Of a DNA stretch of 9,005 bases, positions 1 through 5,960 are shown one piece after another. The notes beneath the pieces are model-generated. The model ran no database searches. It was not told the DNA's origin and saw nothing but the letters and a program-made list of their open reading frames with translations. The DNA is from Chloroflexota bacterium (GTDB lineage: Bacteria > Chloroflexota > Anaerolineae > Anaerolineales > UBA4823), in NCBI GenBank assembly GCA_012798185.1, contig JAAZNS010000447.1, forward strand, positions 1 to 9,005. Direction: 5' to 3'. Every line of letters starts with the position of its first letter. The first letter of the stretch is position 1. Both the position numbers and the translations under genes were made by a program.

Positions 1-1096
1 CGCCACCGATAACCCCTTCGATAATTAAACTGGTAAACCAGCCCGGGTAGGCAGCTAAATAGGTTTCTGCTGCTTTTGCTAATTTCTCCACAACCATGGT
101 TTCTAGAAGATTTTGCAGCGGTGCGCCCACGGTGAAGGTAAGACCAAAAACAATGCCTAAAACACCTGCCAGAACAATCAAACCGCCAACCGGATGCGTC
201 GCCCAGCGGTCGATCCGTTCTGTCAGGCTGATTTGACCAGTGCGAGGACGAACCACAGCTGCTCTCACCATGCGCCCCACCCATTCATAACGCCCTGAAG
301 CAACCGCCAAGAGCGCGTCATCGTGATCGCGGAGTACATTATGGATAGCTTCCCATTTTTCTGCCTGTAAGGTCGATCTCATCATTTTGGTAATCTCTGC
401 GTCGCCTTCTAAAAGTTTTAATGCAATCCAATCAGAAGGGTAGGGAGGGGGAACATTACCTGTAATAAGAGAAATGATTTGCTCAAGTGCATGGCGGTGA
501 TCGGCTCTAATCTCAGGCAAGCGTACCGGCGGGGTGTGCATTCCCGAAAGCGTTTGTTCGACAACATGAAGCAGGTCGGAAATGCCTCTGGCGCGGGTAG
601 CGGTGATTGGCACTACCGGAATTCCCAAGGCGGCTTGCAGTACTTCAGCTTCCACATGCAGCCCTTCTTGTTCTGCAACATCAACCATGTTAAGAGCAAT
701 CACCAGGGGTGTGGGCAGAGCGATTAATTCGGCAACCAGGTAAAGGCTGCGCTCTAGTGTGGCAGCGCTGATGACGGCGATGACCACATCGGGCTGCTCC
801 CGCAGGATGAACTCTCGGGTGATGATCTCTTCTGGGGAATTGGCGGTAAGACTATAAGTGCCAGGTAAATCGACCAGGGTGATTTTGCGCTCGCCCAGTA
901 TAAATTCTCCCTGTTTCCGCTCCACAGTCTTGCCAGGCCAATTTCCAACATGTTGATTCATTCCCGTAAGCAGATTGAAAAGAGTTGATTTACCCGTATT
1001 GGGCTGACCTGCCAGGGCAATCAGGGGTGTTTTTGTTTTGTCATTTCTAAATACGTTGATTTCTTGCTGGGGAAGTTGTGTGGTGGTCAATTTCAT
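1..1096 (-). CDS. feoB: Ferrous iron transport protein B, N-terminal part (cut by window edge)
   Basis: FeoB is the inner-membrane Fe(II) importer with an N-terminal cytosolic GTPase domain. About 365 codons are visible and the frame runs off the left edge. G motifs are clear: G1 GQPNTGKS at residues 30-37, a switch I segment (VGNWPGKTVE) near 50-59, G3 DLPG at 76-79 and G4 NMVD at 136-139. A helical GDI-like region follows (about 200-275). After WATHPVGG comes the first hydrophobic membrane segment (about 315-335); the remaining core lies outside the window. The ATG overlaps the feoA stop in an ATGA, so translation is probably coupled. One oddity: the usual Asp in the strand before LERxLYL is Ser here (VISAATLERSLYL). 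Family assignment is secure. Confidence 0.97.
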   Translation of the reverse strand, partial: MKLTTTQLPQQEINVFRNDKTKTPLIALAGQPNTGKSTLFNLLTGMNQHVGNWPGKTVERKQGEFILGERKITLVDLPGTYSLTANSPEEIITREFILREQPDVVIAVISAATLERSLYLVAELIALPTPLVIALNMVDVAEQEGLHVEAEVLQAALGIPVVPITATRARGISDLLHVVEQTLSGMHTPPVRLPEIRADHRHALEQIISLITGNVPPPYPSDWIALKLLEGDAEITKMMRSTLQAEKWEAIHNVLRDHDDALLAVASGRYEWVGRMVRAAVVRPRTGQISLTERIDRWATHPVGGLIVLAGVLGIVFGLTFTVGAPLQNLLETMVVEKLAKAAETYLAAYPGWFTSLIIEGVIGG

Positions 1097-1338
1097 GCGC
1101 CATTCCTTTGAACGATGATTTTCCGCGCTTCGTTGCGTCCCAGCGCTACCCTGGCACCGCGCAAGAAGACGATGAGCGGGCCTTTGCCGGAATTCTGCAC
1201 CATGGTGATTTCAACGCCGGGTGTGAAACCTAATGCGGTAAGCCTGCCGGCAATACCGCGACCGCCGTTTAAATTCACTAAAACAGCTTTTTCTCCAACC
1301 TGCAATTGTGATAATGAGCATGTTGCGATATTTTCCAT
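1093..1338 (-). CDS. feoA: Ferrous iron transport protein A
   Basis: FeoA is a small cytosolic SH3-fold partner of FeoB, needed for efficient Fe(II) uptake. The 81 residues are the usual family length. The pattern is typical: L-x-x-L-x-x-G near the N terminus (LSQLQVGEKAVL), then the RLTALGFTPGVEI core at about residues 32-44, then GPLIVFLRGARVALGRNEARKI at the end. The start is supported by GGAG five bases upstream of the ATG. It is the first gene of the minus-strand feoAB operon and its TGA overlaps the feoB ATG. The adjacent divergent DtxR-type regulator carries a related SH3-like domain at its C terminus, as is known for that family. Confidence 0.96.
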   Translation of the reverse strand: MENIATCSLSQLQVGEKAVLVNLNGGRGIAGRLTALGFTPGVEITMVQNSGKGPLIVFLRGARVALGRNEARKIIVQRNGA

Positions 1339-1405
1339 AAATTCTCCAACGGGTAGGTTGACAGTTGGTGTAAACAGCTTATAATTACGATATTATAATA
1401 TTTAT

Positions 1406-1439
1406 ATATATTAAATTAGATGATACTAATATAATATAT
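1406..1439. promoter_or_regulatory. 34-bp imperfect dyad, candidate DtxR-type operator
   Basis: Arms of 14 bases, ATATATTAAATTAG (1406-1419) and CTAATATAATATAT (1426-1439), pair at 13 of 14 positions around the spacer ATGATA. The inner TTAG/CTAA ends recall the TTAG...CTAA ends of known DtxR/IdeR boxes, but the spacing is not the classical one. The dyad covers the predicted start region of feoAB and lies in the divergent interval facing the regulator gene. I infer it is the operator of that regulator. AT-richness alone makes short dyads common, but this length is unlikely to be chance. Confidence 0.55.
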
Positions 1440-1467
1440 TAATAATTTATAATACAGTCTTTGTCAA
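1439..1467 (-). promoter_or_regulatory. Candidate sigma70-type promoter of feoAB
   Basis: Read on the minus strand, a perfect TTGACA (-35, 1462-1467) is followed after 17 bases by TATTAA (-10, 1439-1444). Transcription would start near 1432, inside the large dyad at 1406-1439, leaving a leader of roughly 95 bases before feoA. The overlap of start site and dyad is what a metal-dependent repressor would need. The promoter is inferred from sequence only. Confidence 0.6.
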
Positions 1468-1586
1468 GCTGATGAAAGTCACTCATTTGACACCTGACAT
1501 GACTGAAAGCTGAAAGCGAATTACATTACAAAGCATTTGGTCGATGAGATTATCGGTTAATAAGTCATAAACCTTATGGAGTGCTT

Positions 1587-2252
1587 GTGGATAAGCCCCG
1601 ACTAACCCCAACTATAGAAGATTATCTGAGTTTGTTTTTAATCCTTGAAAGAGATAATGAGCCTGTTATTGGAGCACGCCTGGCAGAGCTTTTAGGCGTG
1701 AGCCCTCCGACAGTGACTAATACCATGCAGCGCATGATGCGCAATGGGTTGATTGAGCCGCATGAGACCCGAGGTACCAGACTCACCGAAAAAGGCGTTC
1801 AGGCAGCTCGTTCGGTGATGCGGAGACATATGCTTTCGGAGTGGCTGGTTTCGCGCATGGTGGGATGGTCAAAGGCACATACCCAGGCTCACGAGATGGA
1901 GCATGTCATTTCCTCTGAATTAGAGAATGCGTTGATTGAGGATTTGAAAAATCCGCAGACCTGCCCGCATGGCAACCCTCTGCCAGGTTTTGAAGATGTG
2001 ACATTAAAATGGGCACCCCTGACTGATTTTACCCCTGGCGATTTTATTATTATCCGGCGAGTGCACGAGCTTGCTGAAGAAGTTGCCGGGGTATTATCCT
2101 TCCTGGAGGAGAAAAACTTCCTGCCTGGTACGCGGGCTGAAGTGATGGAAATCTTATCCTTTAATCAAACGATGACTTTGAAACTTGAGCAGGGGGAGAC
2201 TGTAACATTGGGTTTGGGGGTGGCGCGCTATATCTTCGCCGAACCTGCATGA
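1587..2252 (+). CDS. DtxR/MntR-family metal-dependent transcriptional regulator
   Basis: Cytosolic repressor that binds DNA when loaded with Fe(II) or Mn(II); about 221 residues. An N-terminal winged helix (LAELLGVSPPTVTNTMQRM recognition region) is followed by the dimerisation domain with the family hallmark MEHVISSELE...CPHGNPLPG, and a C-terminal SH3/FeoA-like domain (about 140-221). Numbered from this start, the ancillary metal site of DtxR is kept (H81, E85, H98). The primary site is altered: Asp12 where DtxR has Met10, His102 where it has Cys102, with E105 and H106 retained. GTG at 1587 was preferred because GGAG (1578-1581) lies five bases upstream; the in-frame GTG at 1581 has no ribosome binding site. 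It is divergent from feoAB, so control of iron uptake is the natural inference. Metal specificity is open. Confidence 0.93.
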   Translation: MDKPRLTPTIEDYLSLFLILERDNEPVIGARLAELLGVSPPTVTNTMQRMMRNGLIEPHETRGTRLTEKGVQAARSVMRRHMLSEWLVSRMVGWSKAHTQAHEMEHVISSELENALIEDLKNPQTCPHGNPLPGFEDVTLKWAPLTDFTPGDFIIIRRVHELAEEVAGVLSFLEEKNFLPGTRAEVMEILSFNQTMTLKLEQGETVTLGLGVARYIFAEPA

Positions 2253-2300
2253 GTGATCTCCATATAATAATCGGCAATATCTAGTACGACCAACCGCGCC

Positions 2301-2316
2301 TTGAGCCTGTCGAAGG
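2301..2316. repeat. REP-like repeat fragment
   Basis: The 16-base word TTGAGCCTGTCGAAGG matches, from memory, a short motif found in intergenic REP-type repeats of many bacteria. It lies in the 126-base gap between the convergent regulator and lipoprotein genes, the usual place for such elements. Only one copy is in this window, so its repeat status cannot be shown here. Confidence 0.4.
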
Positions 2317-2378
2317 GAGCCTGTTCGTCTGATCAATATAAACGATCGGTTGAATTGGGCTTCAAATTCTGTCGATTA

Positions 2379-3140
2379 TCAATCGATTGTTTTATTTGGC
2401 TCGATCACTACATTTTGGATGATCCAGGTTTCCTTGTTATAAACCATTTTGGTTGCCTCAGCGCCTTGAACGATATTGAAATAAGGCTTGGTGGCAAATC
2501 TTATTGTGATCGCCTTACCGCTGAAAGGCGACAGATCGATTGCTACTTCGTGCCAATAATCCCGGCTGCCTTTAAGGGTGTAAACTCTATTCCAGATTTC
2601 TTCACCTTGCACCTGAATTTCCACGAAGCCAAAGGCTTTATTTTCTTTTACCGAATATCGCGTTTGAAAAATCATGGCTGGGCTTTGCCAGGCACCGTTC
2701 ACGAAGACTGTTTCTGCGCAGACCAAGCTGGAAAGATCTTTATAATTGGTCAGCATCCAGCAGGGATTGTTGGTATCCTGGCAAGCCATGGGAGAATTGG
2801 AACTGACCCAACCCCAGGCTGTCCACTGCATTAGCGGCATTGATGCCTGCGCTAGGGATGGTGTATCTGTAATAAGCATCTGAGGCGTATCTGTTGCAGA
2901 GAGCACCTGCAGGGGTTGTTCAGTAGGCGGTGGTAAGGTGGGAGCGGCTGGCGTTTCACTGGCAGCCGCCATGGGTGTATCACTGGGCAGCGGGAGTTCA
3001 ATGGGTGTTTCAACAGCCACAATCGAGGTTTTGGTTGGCGGCTGGGTGCTTTCTTTATTTCCACAACCAGCCAGGAGTATGCTCATGATGACACCGATCC
3101 AAATTATTCTGGCTAAGATAGGGCTTTTTCCAAGTGCCAT
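2379..3140 (-). CDS. Orphan lipoprotein with Thr/Pro-rich linker
   Basis: Predicted secreted lipoprotein of 253 residues, function unknown. The N terminus has a basic start, a hydrophobic stretch and a lipobox LLAGC with the lipidated Cys at 26. Residues about 31-99 form a Thr/Pro/Ala-rich linker that would hold the rest away from the membrane. The C-terminal part (about 100-253) is rich in Trp, Tyr and beta-prone segments and ends in a pattern (WHEVAIDLSPFSGKAITIRF, later ETWIIQNVVIEP) that reads like a jelly-roll or lectin-like beta-sandwich; this fold is a guess. It has three Cys outside the signal (120, 127, 141). The start is supported by GGAGA shortly upstream. It is monocistronic and convergent with the DtxR-type gene, with no functional clue from neighbours. 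Confidence 0.85.
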   Translation of the reverse strand: MALGKSPILARIIWIGVIMSILLAGCGNKESTQPPTKTSIVAVETPIELPLPSDTPMAAASETPAAPTLPPPTEQPLQVLSATDTPQMLITDTPSLAQASMPLMQWTAWGWVSSNSPMACQDTNNPCWMLTNYKDLSSLVCAETVFVNGAWQSPAMIFQTRYSVKENKAFGFVEIQVQGEEIWNRVYTLKGSRDYWHEVAIDLSPFSGKAITIRFATKPYFNIVQGAEATKMVYNKETWIIQNVVIEPNKTID

Positions 3141-3175
3141 ATATTTCTCCGCAAGGTTTTTTACTTACAATCGGG

Positions 3176-3211
3176 CATTGCCAACTGCCAATAACTGGCG
3201 ATAGGGCAATG
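3176..3211. promoter_or_regulatory. Nested inverted repeat in the leader of the lipoprotein gene
   Basis: Outer arms CATTGCC (3176-3182) and GGCAATG (3205-3211) pair perfectly. Inside them TGCCA and TGGCG around ATAAC pair at four positions plus a T-G wobble. Internal loops are AAC and ATAG. It lies 36 bases upstream of the lipoprotein start and just downstream of the candidate -10, so it could be a repressor site or an RNA hairpin in the leader. There is no T-run to suggest a terminator. Confidence 0.4.
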
Positions 3212-3582
3212 ATAATCTCAAATCTGCCATATTATAATTAATTTCTTATTTGGATTTGTATGAATATGTTGTCGAGCACCAACCTATAACCAATTGCGTG
3301 GAAATTGGGGTGGTATTTTCTATTGATGCGTTCCCATCAATCAAGGTGATCGTATACATCGTATTTCATAAGTTTATATCCGATAAAAAAATAACCAATG
3401 GATTAAGATAATTTGGATTGAATAATTTTATTAGCCGTTCCTACCATCGATGCTGATAATACTGAAAACCATCAAGCTGAAATTATGACAAAAATCAAAC
3501 TCCAAAATGATATTCTAAAAAATATTGGAGTATGGCGATTAAAAGATCTTCAAGAAACAAAAAAGACTTTCTATTAAATCCC
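3212..3582. other. AT-rich gene-free stretch
   Basis: No supportable gene was found. It holds two small perfect dyads: CCAATT/AATTGG (3290-3295 and 3303-3308), and ATTGATG/CATCAAT (3322-3328 and 3335-3341) with a 6-base loop. A 30-codon frame beginning at the ATG at 3485 has no ribosome binding site and no recognisable product. The stretch may be a remnant or simply regulatory spacer. Confidence 0.6.
3231..3236 (-). promoter_or_regulatory. Candidate -10 box of the lipoprotein gene
   Basis: On the minus strand the hexamer is a perfect TATAAT, about 90 bases upstream of the lipoprotein start. No convincing -35 lies 16-18 bases further upstream. Transcription would start near 3224 and run straight into the nested dyad at 3176-3211. 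Confidence 0.4.
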
Positions 3583-3610
3583 TTGACTTCTCCTCAACTT
3601 AAGATATAAT
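3583..3610 (+). promoter_or_regulatory. Promoter of the Rrf2-family gene
   Basis: TTGACT (3583-3588) and a perfect TATAAT (3605-3610) are 16 bases apart. Transcription would start near 3617, giving a leader of under 20 bases before the ATG at 3636. That leader has no Shine-Dalgarno sequence, so translation may be nearly leaderless. The -10 box lies within the 29-base element that recurs downstream, which fits autoregulation. Confidence 0.7.
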
Positions 3611-3632
3611 ACCTATAGGTTTAGTCATATAA
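3604..3632 (+). promoter_or_regulatory. Candidate Rrf2 operator, copy 1
   Basis: The core CCTATAGGTTTAGTCATAT recurs in inverted orientation at 4064-4092 with one change in these 19 bases; over the full 29 bases, 25 positions match. It begins in the -10 box and ends just before the start codon, an ideal position for autorepression. It contains a 10-bp perfect palindrome, ACCTATAGGT, and a TAGTC half-site like that of IscR type 1 sites (family knowledge; the rest of that consensus does not fit). Confidence 0.65.
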
Positions 3633-3635
3633 CCC

Positions 3636-4043
3636 ATGAAGCTGACCTCCCGCTCTGAGTATGCCCTGCTGGCGCTGGTCTATCTTGCCCGCAATGAATC
3701 TGAAGGCTACATCTCTGTAGAGACCATCGCCGTAGCGCAGGATATTCCCCCCAAATTCCTGGAACAAATCCTGCTGGCATTGAAGCGCGCCAAATACCTG
3801 CGCAGCGCCAAGGGTCAGCACGGCGGCTACCGCTTAGCCCGCCCTGCCAATAAAATTTCGCTGGCAGAGGTGATCCGCCTGTTCGACGGCGCCCTAGCGC
3901 CTACCGAATCGGTCAGCTTGAACTTTTACGAGCCCACGCCCATCGAAAAGGAGCAAAACCTGGTGGCGGTATTTAAAGAGATTCGTGATTACATCTCGAA
4001 TACCCTCGAAACCACCACCATTGCCGATATCGTGAACGAATAA
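3636..4043 (+). CDS. Rrf2-family transcriptional regulator without cysteines
   Basis: Cytosolic winged-helix DNA-binding protein of 135 residues, the usual Rrf2 length. The N-terminal MKLTSRSEYALLALVYLA, the IPPKFLEQILLALKRA recognition region and the wing G-x-x-GGYRLARP are all hallmark. Members such as IscR and NsrR sense Fe-S status or NO through three Cys in the segment after the wing; here that segment (FDGALAPTESVSLNF) and the whole protein contain no Cys. It therefore cannot hold a cluster in the IscR manner and may sense a ligand or partner protein instead, as CymR does. The promoter overlaps a repeated element whose second copy precedes the ATPase gene, so I infer autoregulation and control of the downstream cassette. 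No ribosome binding site precedes the ATG. Confidence 0.92.
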   Translation: MKLTSRSEYALLALVYLARNESEGYISVETIAVAQDIPPKFLEQILLALKRAKYLRSAKGQHGGYRLARPANKISLAEVIRLFDGALAPTESVSLNFYEPTPIEKEQNLVAVFKEIRDYISNTLETTTIADIVNE

Positions 4044-4063
4044 GCGTCTCTTTTTTTACCATA

Positions 4064-4092
4064 ATATATGACTAAATCTATAGGAAATATAT
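4064..4092 (-). promoter_or_regulatory. Candidate Rrf2 operator, copy 2 (inverted)
   Basis: Inverted copy of the element at 3604-3632, 25 of 29 positions identical, lying 20 bases after the Rrf2 stop and about 150 bases before the ATPase gene. The plus-strand promoter here is uncertain. One choice, TTTACC (4055-4060) with TATAGG (4079-4084), would place the element over the -10, implying repression. Another, TTGAAA (4103-4108) with an over-spaced TATAAA (4129-4134), would place it upstream, implying activation. Confidence 0.6.
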
Positions 4093-4145
4093 GTCTAGTC
4101 GTTTGAAATTCATCAGAAAATGTCACCTTATAAATCCTTTTGCTC

Positions 4146-4172
4146 CCCCCTCCCCTACAAGCGGGGAGGGGG
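4146..4172. repeat. Strong GC-rich hairpin, REP-like element
   Basis: A perfect 10-bp stem, CCCCCTCCCC (4146-4155) and GGGGAGGGGG (4163-4172), closes a 7-base loop TACAAGC. The G-rich run continues (GGGGGCAGGGGG). From memory, this stem with the TACAAGC loop is a widely dispersed intergenic repeat. It sits in the leader of the ATPase operon, between the operator copy and the ribosome binding site, where it could attenuate read-through or protect the mRNA 5' end. No T-run follows directly, so a classical terminator is unlikely. Confidence 0.65.
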
Positions 4173-4244
4173 CAGGGGGTGAAGTCAATAACCAAAACTT
4201 TTTTCTTTCATTTCCTACTTATCCAATGGGTAAAGGAGTATAAC

Positions 4245-5033
4245 ATGTTCATTAAAAATATCACCATCCTCGGCGGCATGAGCCGCTCCGGCAATCCCGA
4301 ACCGGTGCAGCGCATTGACCTCAACATGGGCGATGTGGTCAGCATCGTCGGTCCCACCGGCTCGGGTAAGACAACCTTGATTAACGACATCGAGCTGTTC
4401 GCTGACCGCAACACACAAACCGGGCGCTGCATTTTGATCGACGGTAAACGTCCCCCGCTGGAATACCGCGATAACCCAGCCAGCAATCCCATTGCTCTAA
4501 TCACCCAGCACACTACCTTTCTCTCCGACCTGCCGGTGGAGGATTTTCTCTCGACTCATGCACGCATCCGCGCCAAAGACAGCAGCCAGATCGAAGCCAT
4601 GATCGCCAACACCCTGTCGTTTGCCAACCAGCTTACCGGCGAGCCGATCATCCTTTCGAGCCGCATGACCGAGCTTTCCGGCGGGCAGACGCGTGCCCTG
4701 CTCATTGCCGATGCCACCGTTATTTGCGATACGCCCATTGTCCTGCTGGACGAGGTAGAAAACGCCGGCATCCACCGCACCCGCGCCCTGGAACTGCTAC
4801 GTCAGCACCGTAAGATCTTCATTTTCGTCACCCACGATCCACGCATCGCCCTGCTTTCCGATTTCCGCATCGTGATGCAGGGTGGCAGCATCGTCAAGAT
4901 TTTGCACACCAATGACGAGGAACGTCAATTCTCAATCAAGGTGAGCAAGCTGGACGATATGCTCTCTGCCATGCGCGACAAAATCCGCTTTGGCGAGCGG
5001 CTGACAACCCATGAACTGGAGGGATTAGCATGA
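4245..5033 (+). CDS. Soluble ABC-type ATPase of a candidate metallocofactor cassette
   Basis: ATP-binding cassette protein of 262 residues with all nucleotide-site motifs: Walker A GPTGSGKT (36-43), Q-loop Gln88, signature LSGGQ (144-148), Walker B IVLLDE (165-170) and H-loop His197 (VTHD). The segment after Walker B is VENAGIHR rather than the usual PTSALD-type D-loop. A charged C-terminal tail (about 225-262) follows the ABC core. There is no membrane-spanning region and no permease gene nearby, so transport is doubtful; a mechanochemical role in assembling or activating a metalloprotein, like SufC or the methanogen A2 protein, is inferred. The ATG at 4245 is chosen for AAAGGAG eight bases upstream; the frame extends further upstream only through the hairpin repeat. 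Its stop overlaps the GTPase ATG (ATGA), implying coupled translation. Confidence 0.9.
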   Translation: MFIKNITILGGMSRSGNPEPVQRIDLNMGDVVSIVGPTGSGKTTLINDIELFADRNTQTGRCILIDGKRPPLEYRDNPASNPIALITQHTTFLSDLPVEDFLSTHARIRAKDSSQIEAMIANTLSFANQLTGEPIILSSRMTELSGGQTRALLIADATVICDTPIVLLDEVENAGIHRTRALELLRQHRKIFIFVTHDPRIALLSDFRIVMQGGSIVKILHTNDEERQFSIKVSKLDDMLSAMRDKIRFGERLTTHELEGLA

Positions 5034-5731
5034 AACTGGTCATTTGCGCCGGACCGGCAACCACCGGTAAAACCTCTGTATTGCGCCATATCATCCAAAA
5101 ACTCCAGCAGGTGCAGGAAAAAGCAGCATTCCTCAAGATCGATGTGCAATACGCCGAAGAAGATGAGCTTTTCGCCCGTGAGTTCGGCATTCCCACCCGC
5201 AAGATCTACTCCGGTGAATTGTGCCCCGATCACTGCAATGTGATGGTGCTGGGCGACGCCCTGCAATGGGCGCGGCGCGAAGGCTGTTCCATATTGCTGG
5301 TGGAGACAGCCGGTTTGTGCCTGCGCTGCTCCCCCTACGTGGACGGCGGTTTAGGGATGATCGTGCTGGAAGCCACCAGCGGCACCAACTTGCCTCTCAA
5401 AGTGGGACCGATGCTCTCCCTGGCAGATATTGCCGTAGTGACCAAGATCGACCGGGTCTCGCAGGCAGAGCGGGAAGTTTTCCGCTCCCGCATTCAGTAT
5501 GTGGCGCCCAACGTGCGCATCCGCGAGGTCAATGCCCTATATGGAATCGGCATTGATCCATTGGTAGATTCCATTCATCAGACGCCGGATGCCTGGGATA
5601 ACATGCTGCTGCGCGGCAATCCGCCCGTAGGCACTTGCACCATCTGCGTCGGTAAAAAAGAGATCGGCTGGCAGGCGCATTTCGGCGTGGTGCGCTCGCT
5701 GGAAAATCAGAATTTCTATCGCGGAGAATGA
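5030..5731 (+). CDS. G3E-type (HypB/CobW-like) GTPase with CxxC motifs
   Basis: P-loop GTPase of 233 residues resembling the SIMIBI/G3E class (HypB, UreG, CobW), which deliver metals or cofactors to target enzymes. Visible motifs: P-loop GPATTGKT (8-15), the G3E-type ETAG (92-95) after a hydrophobic strand, and TKID (138-141) as the base-recognition motif. Three Cys pairs stand out: C65/C69 in SGELCPDHC, where HypB carries its metal-binding Cys-His; C97/C100 (CLRC); and C203/C206 (CTIC) near the C terminus. They suggest metal or Fe-S binding. It overlaps the ATPase gene by four bases, so the two are probably one functional unit. Many relatives are labelled cobalamin synthesis P47K, but no cobalamin gene is nearby. 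The client metalloprotein is unknown. Confidence 0.88.
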   Translation: MKLVICAGPATTGKTSVLRHIIQKLQQVQEKAAFLKIDVQYAEEDELFAREFGIPTRKIYSGELCPDHCNVMVLGDALQWARREGCSILLVETAGLCLRCSPYVDGGLGMIVLEATSGTNLPLKVGPMLSLADIAVVTKIDRVSQAEREVFRSRIQYVAPNVRIREVNALYGIGIDPLVDSIHQTPDAWDNMLLRGNPPVGTCTICVGKKEIGWQAHFGVVRSLENQNFYRGE

Positions 5732-5778
5732 TGTCACCCCCTGTCCGTTGGATATGAGATTGTCCTTAAAGAAAATCT

Positions 5779-5841
5779 ACACGCTGAGCGAAGTGAAGAG
5801 TCTAAATATAGCTAAGTGAGACGTTTCGCTACGTTTCGTGT
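5779..5841. repeat. Degenerate palindromic repeat element
   Basis: Left arm (5779-5803, containing GCTGAGCGAAGTGAAGAGTCT) and right arm (5819-5841, AGACGTTTCGCTACG...GTGT) are imperfect inverted copies around a 15-base AT-rich centre. The words GCTGAGCGAAG and GAGACG-TTCGCT resemble, from memory, a dispersed bacterial intergenic repeat. It interrupts the cassette between the GTPase and Fe-S genes. It looks decayed rather than recently inserted. Confidence 0.45.
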
Positions 5842-5881
5842 AACATATTGCATGGAACATGACAATCGTGACTTTGTAGAC

Positions 5882-5902
5882 AAGCCCGAACAAGGGGGGC
5901 TT
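5882..5902 (+). terminator. Weak terminator-like hairpin before the Fe-S gene
   Basis: AAGCCC (5882-5887) and GGGCTT (5897-5902) form a 6-bp stem with a 9-base loop, followed by CTGTTTT. It would be a weak intrinsic terminator or attenuator lowering expression of the Fe-S gene relative to the ATPase and GTPase genes. Confidence 0.35.
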
Positions 5903-5960
5903 CTGTTTTCCAACCTTCTTTATGAAATATTTTGATTTTGCAAAAGAAAGGATTATGGTT

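Noticed and set aside
1115..1384. Plus-strand open frame of 89 codons
   Set aside because: It is the antisense shadow of feoA, whose family pattern and ribosome binding site are clear.
2301..2834. Plus-strand open frame of 177 codons
   Set aside because: It lies opposite the lipoprotein gene, starts in the REP-like repeat, and its translation shows no family pattern, whereas the minus strand has a signal peptide and lipobox.
3485..3577. 30-codon frame starting at an ATG upstream of the Rrf2 gene
   Set aside because: No ribosome binding site, a lysine-rich product of an AT-rich stretch, and no recognisable motif; an upstream extension of the frame has no start codon.
4043..4060. Run of seven T just after the Rrf2 stop as a terminator
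   Set aside because: No convincing hairpin precedes the T-run.
4140..4244. N-terminal extension of the ABC ATPase from an ATG at 4140
   Set aside because: The extension only translates the GC-rich hairpin repeat; a strong ribosome binding site precedes the ATG at 4245.
5798..5812. Possible third Rrf2 site (CTAAATATAG) upstream of the Fe-S gene
   Set aside because: It matches CTAAATCTATAG of the operator only if two bases are deleted, and it falls inside the degenerate palindromic repeat.
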